Source: Buddleja alternifolia (Eukaryota > Streptophyta > Magnoliopsida > Lamiales > Scrophulariaceae). From it: 64,000 bases of DNA. The DNA lies in assembly GCA_019426215.1 (NCBI GenBank), contig CM033393.1, forward strand, positions 47,246,645-47,310,644, in the 5' to 3' direction. Every line of letters begins with the position of its first letter. Position 1 is the stretch's first letter. Shown here piece after piece: positions 34,129 through 46,112 of this stretch. The position numbers and the translations under genes were made by a program. The notes under the pieces were generated by a model. That model was not told the DNA's origin and did no database searches. It was given only the letters and a program-made list of their open reading frames with translations.

Positions 34129-37045
34129 GGATCTTGAAAACCTTATTCCTTGCTTACTTTCCAATGAAGATAACAACTCCCTACTGTCTATTCGTACCCC
34201 AGGTGACATTAAGAAAATTGTTTTTTCAATGGCTTCTAACAAGACCCCTGGCCCCGATGGTATGTCGCCCGCCTTTTTCAAAAAATATTGGGATATTATT
34301 GGTGAAGACGTTTCCACAGCAGTGATAAACTTTTTTGAAACTGGATCTTTCCTAAAGGCTATGAACCACACTTTTATCACTCTTATCCCAAAAAAAGAAA
34401 AGGCAAATAAAGTCGAACAATATCGCCCGATTAGCCTTTGCAACGTTAGCTACAAAATCATCTCCAAGATCCTAGCCCAAAAAATAAAACCGTTTCTGGA
34501 CAAACTCATTTCCCCGACCCAAGCGGCTTTTGTGTCCGGTAGAAACATCTCGGATAATTCGATCATCTCACATGAGATCATGCACACGATTAATTCGAAG
34601 AGAGGCAAAGAGGGCCTTATGGCTATAAAAATTGACATGGCCAAAGCCTACGATCGGGTTGAGTGGAATCTTTTGACTAACATTCTTAAAAATTTCGGCT
34701 TTAATATTAAGTTTGTCAATTGGATTTTGGCATGTATCTCGACGTCTAGTTTCTCGACTCTTATCAATGGATCACCTTTTGGTTTCTTCAAACCTTCCCG
34801 AGGAATTAGACAAGGAGACCCATTGTCCCCCTATCTATTCCTTATCTATTTTGATCTTTTATCTCGCATCATTTTCAGGGCGGAGGAGTCTCATTCACTC
34901 CATGGTATCAAAATCTCTCGAAGCAGTCCCCCCATATCCCACCTCATGTACGCGGATGATTTGTTAATTTTTGGTCGAGCCTCTTTGGATAACGCCACCA
35001 CCATTTTGAGTTGTATTGAGAAATATGAAGAATGGTCCGGGCAGATTACAAACAAAGACAAATCCACCATTCACTTCAGCAAGAATATTAACAGAAGGGC
35101 TAGACATGAAATTTGCAATCTGATTCATTTCCGTGAGTGCAACCATAACCAAAAACATCTTGGTCTCCCCTTTTGCAAGCCGGCGACAAAAATTGCAGAT
35201 TACAATGAGCTTTTAGATAGAGTTGGACATAAACTTAGTGGTTGGAAAGCGAAATGCCTTGCTCAAGTGGGCAGAAATGTTCTTGTCAAAGGTGTGGCTC
35301 AATCTATCCCTATTTACTTCTTGTCACTTTACAAAATTCCTAAGGCGGTCTGTGATAGGCTTGATCGGCAAATGCGGAATTTTTGGTGGGGTGATCGTGA
35401 CGACAAGAGACATATTCGACTAACCAACTGGAATCTTATTTGTTCGCCTAAGGAATTCGGTGGCTTGGGACTTAGACGAACCTATGATATGAATTGTGCC
35501 TTGGTTAATAAGTTGGCTTGGAAAATATGCTCAGAAGATCAAAGTTTGTGGACTACTCTATTGAAATCTAAATACCTCTGTGGTGGTAATTTTTTGGACC
35601 AGAACATTGTCCATTATAATGCATCAAAAATTTGGAGGAGTATATTGGGATCCAAAGACTCTATTGCCAAAGGCTTTTGCTTTACTGTTGCTCCAAATTC
35701 CCACATTCGTACATGGTTAGATCCGTGGATTCCGTCCTTACCTAGTTTCTCACCTTCTCCGGAACATCTTTCAAATTCTGAGGCAATGCAATCCTCTTCA
35801 GTTGAATTCTTCATGGATCGCGAATCAATTACCTGGGATGTTCAGAAAATTACTCACTTTTTTTCGCCGCTTGTTGCCAATGAAATTCTGAAAATCCGAA
35901 TTCCAACCTGTTTGGAAACCCGGAGGGCTCTTTGGATCCCCTCCACCTCTGGAAAATTCACAGTTTCAAGTTCTTACTTTGAGGATCAACACCAACGTTT
36001 TTTGGAAACTAAGAAAGAAGAGCCTGGTTTCTGAAAAAGACTTTGGAAGGCCAAAATTCACGACAGATTTAAAATGTTTCTCTGGCGGATGGCTCTTGAT
36101 ATTCTTCCGACGGGTACAAAATTACACCGATTTATTCGCAATATCACCCCGCACTGTGTCCTTTGTGGTGGGGAAATTTTGGAAAGTGCAAACCACCTCT
36201 TTCTCTCATGTCAATTCTCGAGGGCAGTGTGGTGGAGATCGAAATGGGGTCTTCGTTTGGATCAATTCAGCAATGGAACACTGATTCATTGGATCAATTT
36301 CATTTTGGACAAGGAAAATCCGATCCACTCCTCCGAAGAAATGCATACTGAATTCCTCAACTTTGCTGTGATTATAATGGATCTCACTTGGCGAACCAGA
36401 AATGATATTATCCATGGTAAACCATCAGATAGCGTTGAATCAGTGGTTAGGAAGGCGGAGACCATAAATATTGACCACTCTTCGATACAAATCGCCAGAC
36501 TTAGATTGAACCCTAGGCCTGCGGATGATCCAAGATGGATTCCCCCAATGAACACTAATTTCTCAGTCTCCGTGGATGCAACTTTCCAGAATGATTCTAT
36601 GTGCTCTGGCATAGTTGTTAAGAATCATGAAGATAGTGTTGTCTTTTGTGCAGCTAGCTTTGGTTTTGCTTGGGATGCATGTGATGCTGAGTGCAGGGCT
36701 CTTTTGGAGGCGAGCGTGTGGCTTAAACGATGCAATATATCAGAGGCTTGTTTCTTTAGTGACTGTCTGAAGGCTGTTAGTTGGATAAACAATATTGACG
36801 ATGATGTGAACTGGAAAAGCCTGTCAATTATCCAAGACTTACGAAGGGATCTGGCGTCAAACCGTGGATGGAAATTTTGTTTTGTGAAAAGAGATAAAAA
36901 CTTAGCTGCTCACAATATCTGTAGATGGGGTTTTTGTAGAAAATGGGATGGACCTATCCCCCTTGATCTTCTGCATGATGATTTACTTTGTAATGAGGGG
37001 ACTTTTGCCCCGAATTCTGTTTCACCGTTTGATGTTTTGTTTTGA
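34129..37045 (+). pseudogene. LINE ORF2 fragment: RT, zinc knuckle, RNase H
   Basis: One reading frame runs from 34129 to 37045, interrupted by a single TGA at 36032-36034 (sequence context suggests TGG before). Parts: non-LTR reverse transcriptase (KTPGPDGMSPAFFKKYW, IPKKEKANKVEQYRPISLCN, DMAKAYDRVEWN, RQGDPLSPYLF, catalytic YADD), a thumb/linker of about 350 residues, the zf-RVT motif (CVLCGGEILESANHLFLSC) and a plant LINE RNase H (VSVDATF ... AECRALLEA). The endonuclease is absent through 5' truncation. It could not retrotranspose. Confidence 0.9.
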
Positions 37046-37079
37046 ATGAAATCCTTGATTATCAAAAAAAAAAAAAAAA
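34129..37079 (+). mobile_element. 5'-truncated L1-like LINE with target duplication
   Basis: It begins abruptly inside the reverse-transcriptase ORF and ends in an A run (37063-37079). AAAAGCTAGACAAATT occurs at 34113-34128 and again at 37076-37091, a target duplication of about 15 bp. Endonuclease and ORF1 are missing, as usual for 5'-truncated inserts. Confidence 0.92.
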
Positions 37080-37091
37080 GCTAGACAAATT

Positions 37092-37414
37092 ATGCATTGG
37101 CCAGAAAATGAGCGAAGAAATCATGTTATTGTACTTTTCGTATTTTAGGGATTAGCAAATGCCTTTTCTAACATTATGAACTTAAGTGACAAAATTAATA
37201 AAATAGAGGGACAAAATATATATATATATATATTCTGAAGAAGAAGGGCAGCATATTATTAAACTGGAAAATTAAACATAACAGAGTCTTTTTTTTTTTT
37301 TTTTGATAAATAAACATAACAGTCAACTATATATATGTGGTGGAAGGACATCAACTCCTTCAATATCCACAACAGCGTTACATGCGATGAGCCGCGTGAA
37401 AAAGAAAAACTGAA
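37092..37414. other. AT-rich spacer
   Basis: No feature beyond a short (TA)n at about 37218-37232 and a T run at about 37288-37303. Confidence 0.5.
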
Positions 37415-37422
37415 GAAAGAGG

Positions 37423-38603
37423 GGGCAAAAATCATTTTGGTACCCGAATTTCACCATTAATGTCAATTTGGTACCTGAGTGTTCATAAATGGCTTGATTG
37501 ATACCCGAGTTTTGTCATAATTGTCAAATTGGTACCTATTCAAAACTTCCGTCCATCATTCCGTCTACTTTAAGGGTGTTTCCGTAAAATTAGATTATAA
37601 ATTTGTTTTAAAAAATTAAATGTGGCATAAATAACACATGTGCCTTTTATGAAATGGATTTTGATTTTATAGCATATTAATGCAAGAAGCATGAGTTGGG
37701 GCAGAGGAAATCCCCTTGGATCATCCTCTCAGGTTGATTATTTTTTGTAGTATTTCATATATTGTTAAACTATGTCATTGCAATAAAATAAATAATATTG
37801 TATTTTGATTTTATAGCATGTTGATGGAAGAAACCAAAGTTGTGATGGAGATAATGCCCTTGGATCATTCTCAAAGGTTGATGAGATTGTGTTATATTTC
37901 ATATAGTATTATGTTATCAATTTGAGATAAAATATTTTTTTTTGCATGCAAGATCTTATGCAAGCAAGTAGGAATTAATGCCCTTAGTTTCAAGGATTTC
38001 TTTTTGGTTTAGTGCCACTATAACAAACAGGTGCATAATCTAATGAACTAATACGTTTATATATGTAAACTAATATGTTTATTTTATAAACTGCAGTGCT
38101 TCGTTAATTTTTAGTTGACAGAATTATTTTATGAACTAATTTTTTATTTCTACCTCTATTTCAAACCCATTGGCAGAATCTTTGATTTTCAATTTTTTAG
38201 TTAATCATTCAAATTCATTTTTACTTTTCATAATTGTACTATATTATTTATATAAAATTTTTTTTATCTTTGCCGGCTTCACTAGATTTGGACAACTATC
38301 ATCTTGGCTTTGCAGATTCTACTTTTTGATAGTTTATTTAATAGTTTTTGTAGGTTGGTTGAAATTATGAGTTGTTTAAAAACTTATTGTTCTTTTTGAA
38401 GAGGGATATCGATCTATTTTAGAAGCCTGGAGGGTATAATGGTCTTGTCCAATGATATAATGGAAAAATGGATGGAATCCATCCAATTGGGTACCAATTT
38501 GACAATTATGGCAAAACTCGGGTATCAATCAAGCCATTTGTGAACACTCGGGTACCAAATTGACATTAATGGTGAAACTTGGGTACCAAAATGATTTTTG
38601 CCC
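37423..38603. mobile_element. 1.18 kb non-autonomous TIR element with 8-bp target duplication
   Basis: The left 115 bp or so (GGGCAAAAATCATTTTGG, GTACC..., to GTCAAATTGGTACC) is repeated inverted at 38490-38603 at about 95% identity. GAAAGAGG flanks both ends exactly (37415-37422, 38604-38611). The interior is AT-rich with no transposase; a 66-codon frame at 38170 is low complexity. Long TIRs suggest a Mutator-like element, the 8-bp duplication hAT; the class is open. Confidence 0.88.
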
Positions 38604-38611
38604 GAAAGAGG

Positions 38612-39390
38612 GACATAAAATGTTGTACTTGATCAAAAAATGGGGATAACTGAACCATGTTATTTGGGATGGAAAATTGACCGGAAAAAGAGCAGGGACT
38701 ATATTAGTATTCCAGGAATCAACATACTATATTTATTATACTATAAGGACTTAAATGATATAATAAATCAAATAGGAATATATAAATAATTTACCTCGTG
38801 TGAGTTGTGACATATATCAATGCACATTATGTGTATAAAACGGTAGTTCTAGTATAAGTAAAGATTTTCCAATTTTCAATTCAAACTATTTATTTATTTA
38901 ATTTATTTTTATTTGTTTTTGTTTCAGAACTCTGTATTGTTGAGTTAGTGGCTGGCTCCCACCTGTCTCTCTTAATTAACAGGTGAAAATGGTTTATGAT
39001 TTAAATGTCACATTGAAGTGTGATCTTTAATGGTTTTTGCTTAGCATTAAAGAAGAAAAATAACTAATTGCAAAATATTACACTTTTCATTAATAAAACA
39101 TTTTCCTTGTTGGTCAATGAATATATATGAATGAGCCTGCCCAAATACTTGTCATAAAACCTTGAATGTGACATTTAATGTCCATGAAACTTCTTGTGAA
39201 CTGCGATGACAAGCATCATAGCTCATCATGATTTCTATATTCTAACCCTTTTTAAAAAAATAAATAAAAATAATACTATGATCAAAAGAGTTTATTTCAA
39301 GATTGGAGGAAAAATGACTAGAATTTAAAGTTGTCGCTTTAAATTCCCGTTGTCATTTTTTTTCTTCTTGTTTTTCTACTCTCCTTAAAT
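38612..39390. other. AT-rich intergenic DNA
   Basis: Nothing recognised. Confidence 0.5.
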
Positions 39391-41780
39391 CAGTTGCCCA
39401 AGCTCTCCCTGTTTACCAAATGTCCACGTTTCTTCTCCCCAAGCACCTTTGTAATGATCTTGATCGTTTCATGCGTACTTTTCTTTGGAATCCCTCTCAA
39501 AATAACAAAGTCCTTGCCCTCAAAAGTTGGGATAGTATTGTTGGAATTCTTGAATTTGTGTTCCTACAAAATCACAAACAAATCACTATTAGTAAAGCAC
39601 AACTGTAAATAATATATAAAATAAATAAAAAACAAGAGATTAAAGTTAAAGAACGCTTGTCCTTTTGGGAGTCATGACAAAGTCGCTGTCCTAAAGTAGT
39701 TATGTCTCCCTACGTGCGGGTACCAACGGCTTGTCACCACTCCAAGATAAAACCCAAATGCACACTGCGAGTCTCCTATTGTGAGCACGTTCACAATGAG
39801 ACCAATGAACTTAACCACTCAAATTGCCCTCAAAAGTATAAGTATATATTATTCTTGTGTAGATGTATAACTAGTTGATAAGTATAATTTTTTCAAGAAA
39901 GTGGGAGAGTATAAGAAGTATTATAAAGTTGTTGTGTGTATGAAAATGCTAGAAAATCTTCCTTTTTATAGGCATAGAAAATAGGAGTTACACATTATAA
40001 TAATGATCATTTTTAATATTTTGTAACCACTACAAATATAATAATCATTGTTTTAAATATTTTGTAACTTATGTAATGACTCTTTGACTAGGAGTGTAAA
40101 ATTTTTAAAATAAAACAATGAAGTTTTAAAACTTATATTTTAAAATTATAACAAGTATTTGTTCTCCTAAAAGTCGGGGTGGTTTGGGTTTGCGTCGAGC
40201 TTTTGATTTGAACAAAGCCTTGGTGGGTAAACTAGCTTGGACTTTTTGTACAGATTCTTCTAAAATTTGGCCCCAACTTCTCAAGTTTAAATATCTCAGA
40301 CATAATAGCTTTATAGATCAAGATTCTTATCCACCCTCTTCATCATGGGTATGGAAAGACATCTTTTCTTGCAAAAAGCTTCTCCTGAAAGGTGCTTGCT
40401 TTACTGTTACTCTCGATTATGATTTACGTACTTGGGGAGACCCATGGATACCCTCTCTCGAGAACTTTACCCCTCAAGCTATCTCATCTTTTCCGAATCC
40501 TTCTCACGTGAATTTCCCTCTGGTTCGCAATTTTTTTGATCCTTTATCTCAGTCCTGGAATGTCCCTCTTCTCGAAAGCACTTTCGATCCTTCTACTGTT
40601 CTCGCCATTTGCAAAATCAATATTCCCACCTCTCGGGAACCCAAGCAATTGCTCTGGATTCCAGCCAAGTCAGGCGAGTATTCAGTTAAGTCCGGTTATT
40701 TAACTGACTAGAGCAATCGCTTCTCCTCTCCTCCTCCTATTGGCTCTTGTAGACTTTGGAATCTTTTCTGGTCTTCGTCTCTTCATGATCGCCTTACAGT
40801 CTTCGTTTGGCGTATCCTTTCCAGCATCATTCCAACTCGTGGTCGCCTTAACACCATTTTCCCAGTTAATGATTCCTCTTGCCCTTTCTGTAATCACCAA
40901 TCTGAAACCCTCCATCACCTCTTCCTTGTTTGTCCCTTCATTTCAAAAGTTTGGTTTGTCTCCTCCTGGAATTTGAGAATTGAGACTTTTCAGCTTTGTC
41001 AATTACTGAGTGGATTGAGAACATTCTTGACAAATCCAAAGGTTTCCTCCCTGACCCATCTCTTTTTGAAGAGTTCCTCACCTTTGCTACTGTAACTATG
41101 TCTCTTGTTTGGAAATTTAGAAATGCCATTACCCATAACTCACCTCACCCAAATGAAATTGACACAACCAAGCTTGCCCATAAACTTTCTCTAGATCATA
41201 GGACCGCCCAAATAAATAAAAGAATCAAGTTTAAAGCTGCCCCAGATAGTTATCAATGGCATTCCCCTCCCCGTAATTGGTTCAAAATTAATATTGATGC
41301 CTCTTTTGTTAACGGTAGAACCACCACAGCTTTTATTTGCAGGAATGATTCAAACTCTATCCTTTTTGGCCATACATCCTCCTTTTCTCCCATGATGCTA
41401 CTGCTGCAGAAGTGTGTGCGATCAAAGTTGCTTTTCAAATCCTGGATCCTCTTTTTATCCCGTTCAAAGACTGTCTCATCTTTGAAAGTGATTCCCTTGA
41501 GGTTGTTCGCATGCTCCTAAATCAGAATGCCACTCCCGATTGGTCATCAAATCTTGATCTTGAGGATGCAAAAGCAATATTGATCCGCCATCCAAAATGG
41601 AAGATAAGGAAGATCCCTAGGCTTGGCAACAAAGCAGCTCAGAATCTTGCTAAATGGGGCTTTGCCAATAATTCTGTAGGGTGTATTCCCCCTTCCCTTT
41701 TACCTGCTGTTTGTATTTGTGACAATTCTGTTATTTCTGCTGATGTACCATACTCTTTGAATTCTCTATTTGTTAATTGA
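39391..41780 (+). pseudogene. LINE ORF2 3' part, multiply broken
   Basis: The first piece (39391-39538) carries the ...LPKHLCNDLDRFMRTFLWNP region found after the RT core. After the solo LTR come the thumb/linker, a zinc-finger region (CPFCNHQSETLHHLFLVC) and RNase H (INIDASF ... SDSLEVVRMLL). Breaks: TAG at 40709-40711, a frameshift near 41000 and another near 41410. Non-functional. Confidence 0.85.
39539..40153 (-). repeat. solo LTR (615 bp) inserted in LINE fragment 2
   Basis: It starts TGTTGG and ends TAACA, and is flanked by AGTAT on both sides (39534-39538, 40154-40158). Removing it and one AGTAT restores the LINE reading DSICSPKS. A TATAAAAAGG-like box on the minus strand near 39965 suggests minus orientation. 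It is probably the product of LTR-LTR recombination of a full element. Confidence 0.88.
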
Positions 41781-41800
41781 AAGTTTGTTTATCAAAAAAT

Positions 41801-42399
41801 AGGATGAATTGTTATATTTCTTTATTTCCAACATCATTGTTGATAATAGGATAAATTCTTGCTCTGAACTAAGTTGGGCTATACCAAACTAGTTAATTAC
41901 AGAATAAGTATTATAACATTAGCCTGTGATTGGTCAATTCTTTTTGGAATGTATACCAAACACTTTGTTAATCTAATTTAATTTCCATGTAACAATCAAG
42001 TCTATTTCCATCAAATCTAGTTCGGGTTATAATTTTACGTTACTAGTACGGAGAAGTTTTTGAGGAAATTAAATAGCACACAAATATTAAAAAAATTGAA
42101 GACCTTAAAATTTTCAATTATTCAATTTGAAAATTTAACAGGTGGTAATAATTAATGATAATAACATTTGAGAAAATCTCAAAACTTTTAACATTTTCGC
42201 AAGGGGTAGCTAACCAATCCCAAGAATTTGTTCATCACAATTGCAAACCTCTAAACTCTAAAACAATTAGAGTTTAGTCAAAATTGTCAAATTTCAATCA
42301 ATGGACCAAATCTCCTATATTAAATGGTAGAGATTGGTAATATTTTCTTTTCCTCTTGATGCATAAAGGACCACGCTCCTCTATTATATAGTATAGATC
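41801..42399. other. AT-rich intergenic DNA
   Basis: No gene or repeat recognised. Confidence 0.5.
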
Positions 42400-42407
42400 G
42401 CTCTACT

Positions 42408-43385
42408 CTGGGACGGATTTAGGGGGAAGAAGGGGGGGCTCGGCCCCCCCGAGACTTCAAATTTTTCCTATAGTGTGCTTAGAGTTTTAGAATATGGCCT
42501 CCTCCCATAAATATATATCTTCCGTTCTGTATTTGGTATAATTAGGCCTTTGGTAGAGTTGGTTGTATGCATTTCTTTAAGAACATGAATCAAGCGGGTT
42601 TGTAGAGGGCAGGTGTTCGATTTCCACTGCCCTCTTTTATGCATTTTTTATTTTTAAACCCTTTTTCTCAATTAAATGTGTACGTTTCTTCTCAATCTAA
42701 AAGGGGCAGAGGATTTATGACATGCTAATATCCTTATTTTGATTTGATTTAAATAATGGATTGCCAATTATTCTATCATTCATTTTTTTAACTTCTCTTA
42801 TATACTTATATATTCTTTTTTGAACTTCTCTTATATACTTATTAGAATTAATAAAAAATTTCTCTTTTAAACTTCTCTTCTACCCTTGTTAGAAGTAGAA
42901 TTAACAAATACTTTTTTTTTTAATTCAAGAGGGAGGGGATACTTTACATATCCAGCTCAACAAACCCGGGTTGATAGTTATAATCCTGAGCCATAAAGAC
43001 TCTATCTAGCTCTATAAAGGAGGGAAGAGCCACAACTTGTGGCAGTTTGGATTCGAACCCAGGACCTCTCACATAAAGTGAGAGGTGAATACCACTAGAC
43101 CAACAGGTCTTGGGTAACAAATACTTTTTTAAAAAACTACAAAAAGGGATAAACATTCTGAACATCGTGTACAGTTTCGATAAACTTTTTAAGGAATTGT
43201 TTTATATTTTGAAACTAAACTACTATAAATTTATTAAAAGTTAGTCTTGTTACGCATTGATAATTGTTATTTTATTTATCAGTTAAAAATAAAATAAGTT
43301 TAAATATATACTCATAAAGATTGTCAAAAAAGTTTACAATAATGCAATCCGGGCCCCCAAGAAGTCAATTCTGGATCCGTCCCTG
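42408..43385. mobile_element. non-autonomous hAT-like element with nested SINE
   Basis: Ends CTGGGACGGATTTAG and, inverted, CAGGGACGGATCCAG, with the exact 8-bp target duplication GCTCTACT (42400-42407, 43386-43393). 8-bp duplications and CAGGG-type ends are hAT hallmarks. No transposase remains, and a SINE sits inside (42912-43115). Confidence 0.88.
42912..43115 (-). mobile_element. tRNA-derived SINE, copy 2
   Basis: Reverse copy of 33091-33299 at roughly 85-90% identity. On the minus strand it shows an A-box-like TTGGTCTAGTGGTATTCACC, the B box GGTTCGAATCC and a terminal A run. Exact target duplication AACAAATAC at 42903-42911 and 43116-43124. Confidence 0.9.
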
Positions 43386-43406
43386 GCTCTACTGTCTATA
43401 ATTTAT

Positions 43407-44694
43407 TGGAAAAATTCATTTTGCCCCTGTACTATAAAAAGACATCAAATACCTTCATATCCAATAAAAACCTTCAAATCCTCCCCTCATTTATCAAAAA
43501 TTTCATCAGACACCGCCTAAACATATTGATAGAAAAAAATGTCCTTGATCTATGTGACATTATAAATTTACTTTTCTTCCATCTAATATAATTTATAGTA
43601 CTTTGTCTTGCCATCAATTAAATTTCAGTATAATTTGACCATGAATTTGATTGAATGGCAGATTCATTAAATAAGTTAACCTTCAACGAAATAAATGGTA
43701 TTTATAATTATATATTATAAATAAGAAATATTAAACTTGAAATATTCTCATACAAAATTTTATGATCACCATGAATACATTATGCTCTGTTACATTTCAG
43801 ACTTCTGCTGATACTTTGATTTTTATCTTAAATAACTATTGATAATTCATGTTATTGTTAGAACAATATTTTTCTAATAAAATTAATCACTTGTTTTTTA
43901 AGTATTATATTATTACTAAGATAAAGTAATAAACTTATTTATAAAACCTTTTTATTATATAACATGTAATATTTATTTATGAGCACAACTGTTCTGTATG
44001 TTAATTAGTGATCAATACTTCTTTTCTTGCTCTTTCTTTTAATGAAATAAAATAGTTTTATTATTTAAATAAGACGTGTACACATAGTTCAATACACAAA
44101 AAATAAATAAATTTAATATTCAATTATTTATTTTTATGGAAGTACAATCAAAATTAGAATGCACAAAATAATAAAAATTTCTTCTAAAATCTATTAATGC
44201 AATTAAGTTCTTCAAGGGAAAAAAGGAGTAAATCTATGAAATTCTTTCCAAAGGAAAACATTATAGTGTAGAAAGTTATAAGTTTACATGAAATAATTAA
44301 ACTTTATTTTTTATTCTTTCTATATTATTGCAACCATATTTTTTTATTTATATAATTTATAATTACTTCAAGATTTTTTTATTTATTATAAAATTACCAT
44401 TAAATAAAATTTGGGGTTAAATTAATTAAATAATTAATTATAGAAGGGTAGCTAACTACATATATTGTAATAAAGGTGTGCAAAGCGAATTTATCATTTT
44501 AGATTAATGACATTTTTGTCCATGAAATATATTTTTTTTTGGGGGGGTGGGGTGGGTGTTGATGAGTTTGGCAAATGAGGGAGGATGTTTGAAGTTTGAT
44601 GAGTTTGTCAAACGAGGGATGTTTGAAAATTTTTGTTATACAAGAGGTGTTTGATGCTTTACCTATAGTAAAAGGGGCAAAAAAACCTTAACCC
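43407..44694. mobile_element. 1.29 kb TIR element candidate
   Basis: The left end (TTGCCCCTGTACTATAAAAAGACATCAAATACC, then CTCCCCTCATTT) recurs inverted at 44545-44694 (TTGCCCCTTTTACTATAGG..., CATCAAACACC, CCTCCCTCATTTG). TAATTTAT flanks both sides (43399-43406, 44695-44702). The inverted repeats are worn and the interior is very AT-rich without coding potential. Confidence 0.65.
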
Positions 44695-44702
44695 TAATTT
44701 AT

Positions 44703-45313
44703 ATATGACAAATTGATTTTTTTTATTTTTTGCTCGTGGATTTTATTTCAAGTGTAGGTGGAAAATATGTTGTAATTTCTTTAAAATCATTTCATATTTT
44801 TTCCCAAAAAAGTAAGCAACATATCAATTATTTTTAGAAGATTTCAGGATAATCTTTATCATTCTTCATATATACATTCACATCTGCTCTTCACACGTGT
44901 ATTCACATATGAGGTGAAGATCATCAGCCACCTCCCAAGTATAACTTGCAACATATAGGCATAGCCCATACTGAAAGCCCACTTGGTAACTTCATTAACT
45001 TCATCATTTAAGTAGCGGGCCCTCAAGTGGCTTCCCAATTAATGATGTACGGTTTATTTAACTGAATGTTTGCTACAAAGCTAAGTCGACGTGTGAATTT
45101 TGCGAGGACAAATTATTTGGTTCATTTCAAAAACCCAATTATCTGGGTTATTTCAAAGCTAAGTCCACGTGTGTATATAAACTACTAGATTTGTATATTA
45201 TTATGTTATAAAGTGATAATGATAACGGCATCATATATTATCCAACAACTTGTACCCACTTAGGTAAATACTCCTTTGGGTGACATCAAATGAGTCAATA
45301 TACTCATTTGATT
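44703..45313. other. AT-rich intergenic DNA left of gypsy element 2
   Basis: No gene seen. Repeated phrase TTCAAAGCTAAGTC(C/G)ACGTGTG-like near 45078 and 45153. Confidence 0.4.
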
Positions 45314-46098
45314 TGTTTGATAAATTGATTGTGTTTCGAAATTAAAACAAATCGGAATGAGGTGGATCCGAGTGTTCGTTCTAAGCCCCGTGATAATCTA
45401 TAATTTGAGATTATCTTTCAACCTCTGTGTTCAATACGTTGGATGGTGGTTCAAGTCTTTAATTAACTCTTTAGTTATTAATTTCGAGTGTAGAAACAAT
45501 GAATCGAACAACTCAAGTCAAGATAAAATTAACCTATCAAATACTTAAATCTGAAAAAAGGGTAATTTATACCTCCATGAGAGTCTTCGATTGTGATGAT
45601 TACAAATGACTGTAGATACAAGCTTCGCAGCCGAATTCCAACAATTCTTGACAAGCAACTATCAAATTATTCTATGACTACTCCCAATTTACGCTATGAA
45701 CTACTCCTAAGACTAAGGCTAATTCTAAGAAAATGAAACTGTAGAATTTGTGATTCTGATGATGCCTCTCTCTTCCTTCTCAGCCGCATATATCTTGGCC
45801 TTGGGGAAACCACGTTCCTCTTCCTTGGGAACTGCCTTCAACTGCTTTTTTCAAATCTTTTATTTTTAGCGCGTCTTTCTTAAACGCAGATTATTGGCTT
45901 TTTGGCTCTTTCTGTTTCTTCAGATTCGATTCTTGGGCTTTTATTTATTCAGCCCATGTTTTTACAGCTCTTTTCGAATTTAATGGGCCTGTCTTATTTA
46001 CTTGCAAACCCAATTCTCCTCTTGTCCGATACTCTAATATTTGGGCCTCTTTGGGCTTAAAATAATCTGAAAACCCAAATTATTTTATGATGTAAACA
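45314..46098 (-). repeat. putative 3' LTR of gypsy element 2
   Basis: On the minus strand it starts TGTTTACATC right after a purine tract and probably ends ...TATCAAACA at 45314, giving TGTTT/AAACA ends and about 785 bp, similar to the 806 bp of element 1. With no second LTR the far end is a guess. Confidence 0.5.
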
Positions 46099-46112
46099 AA
46101 TGCCCCCCTAAT
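46099..46112 (-). promoter_or_regulatory. polypurine tract of gypsy element 2
   Basis: Minus strand AGGGGGGCATT directly before the LTR, nearly the same as GAGGGGGCATT in element 1. Confidence 0.65.

Larger units (their letters stand above)
39391..41800 (+). mobile_element. L1-like LINE fragment 2, split by a solo LTR
   Basis: The reading restarts in mid reverse transcriptase at 39391, is interrupted at 39538, resumes at 40154 (SPKSRGGLGLRRAF) and ends in RNase H at 41780, followed by ATCAAAAAAT. It is a different, older family member than the LINE at 34129: the two proteins align but are clearly diverged. Confidence 0.85.

Noticed and set aside
38170..38370. 66-codon hydrophobic frame
   Set aside because: It lies inside the TIR element in T-rich DNA and has no supporting features.
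42549..42640. tRNA-like A/B boxes (TGGTAGAGTTGG, GTTCGATTTCC) inside the hAT-like element
   Set aside because: There is no cloverleaf that I can draw, no A tail and no flanking duplication; too weak to call a tRNA or SINE.
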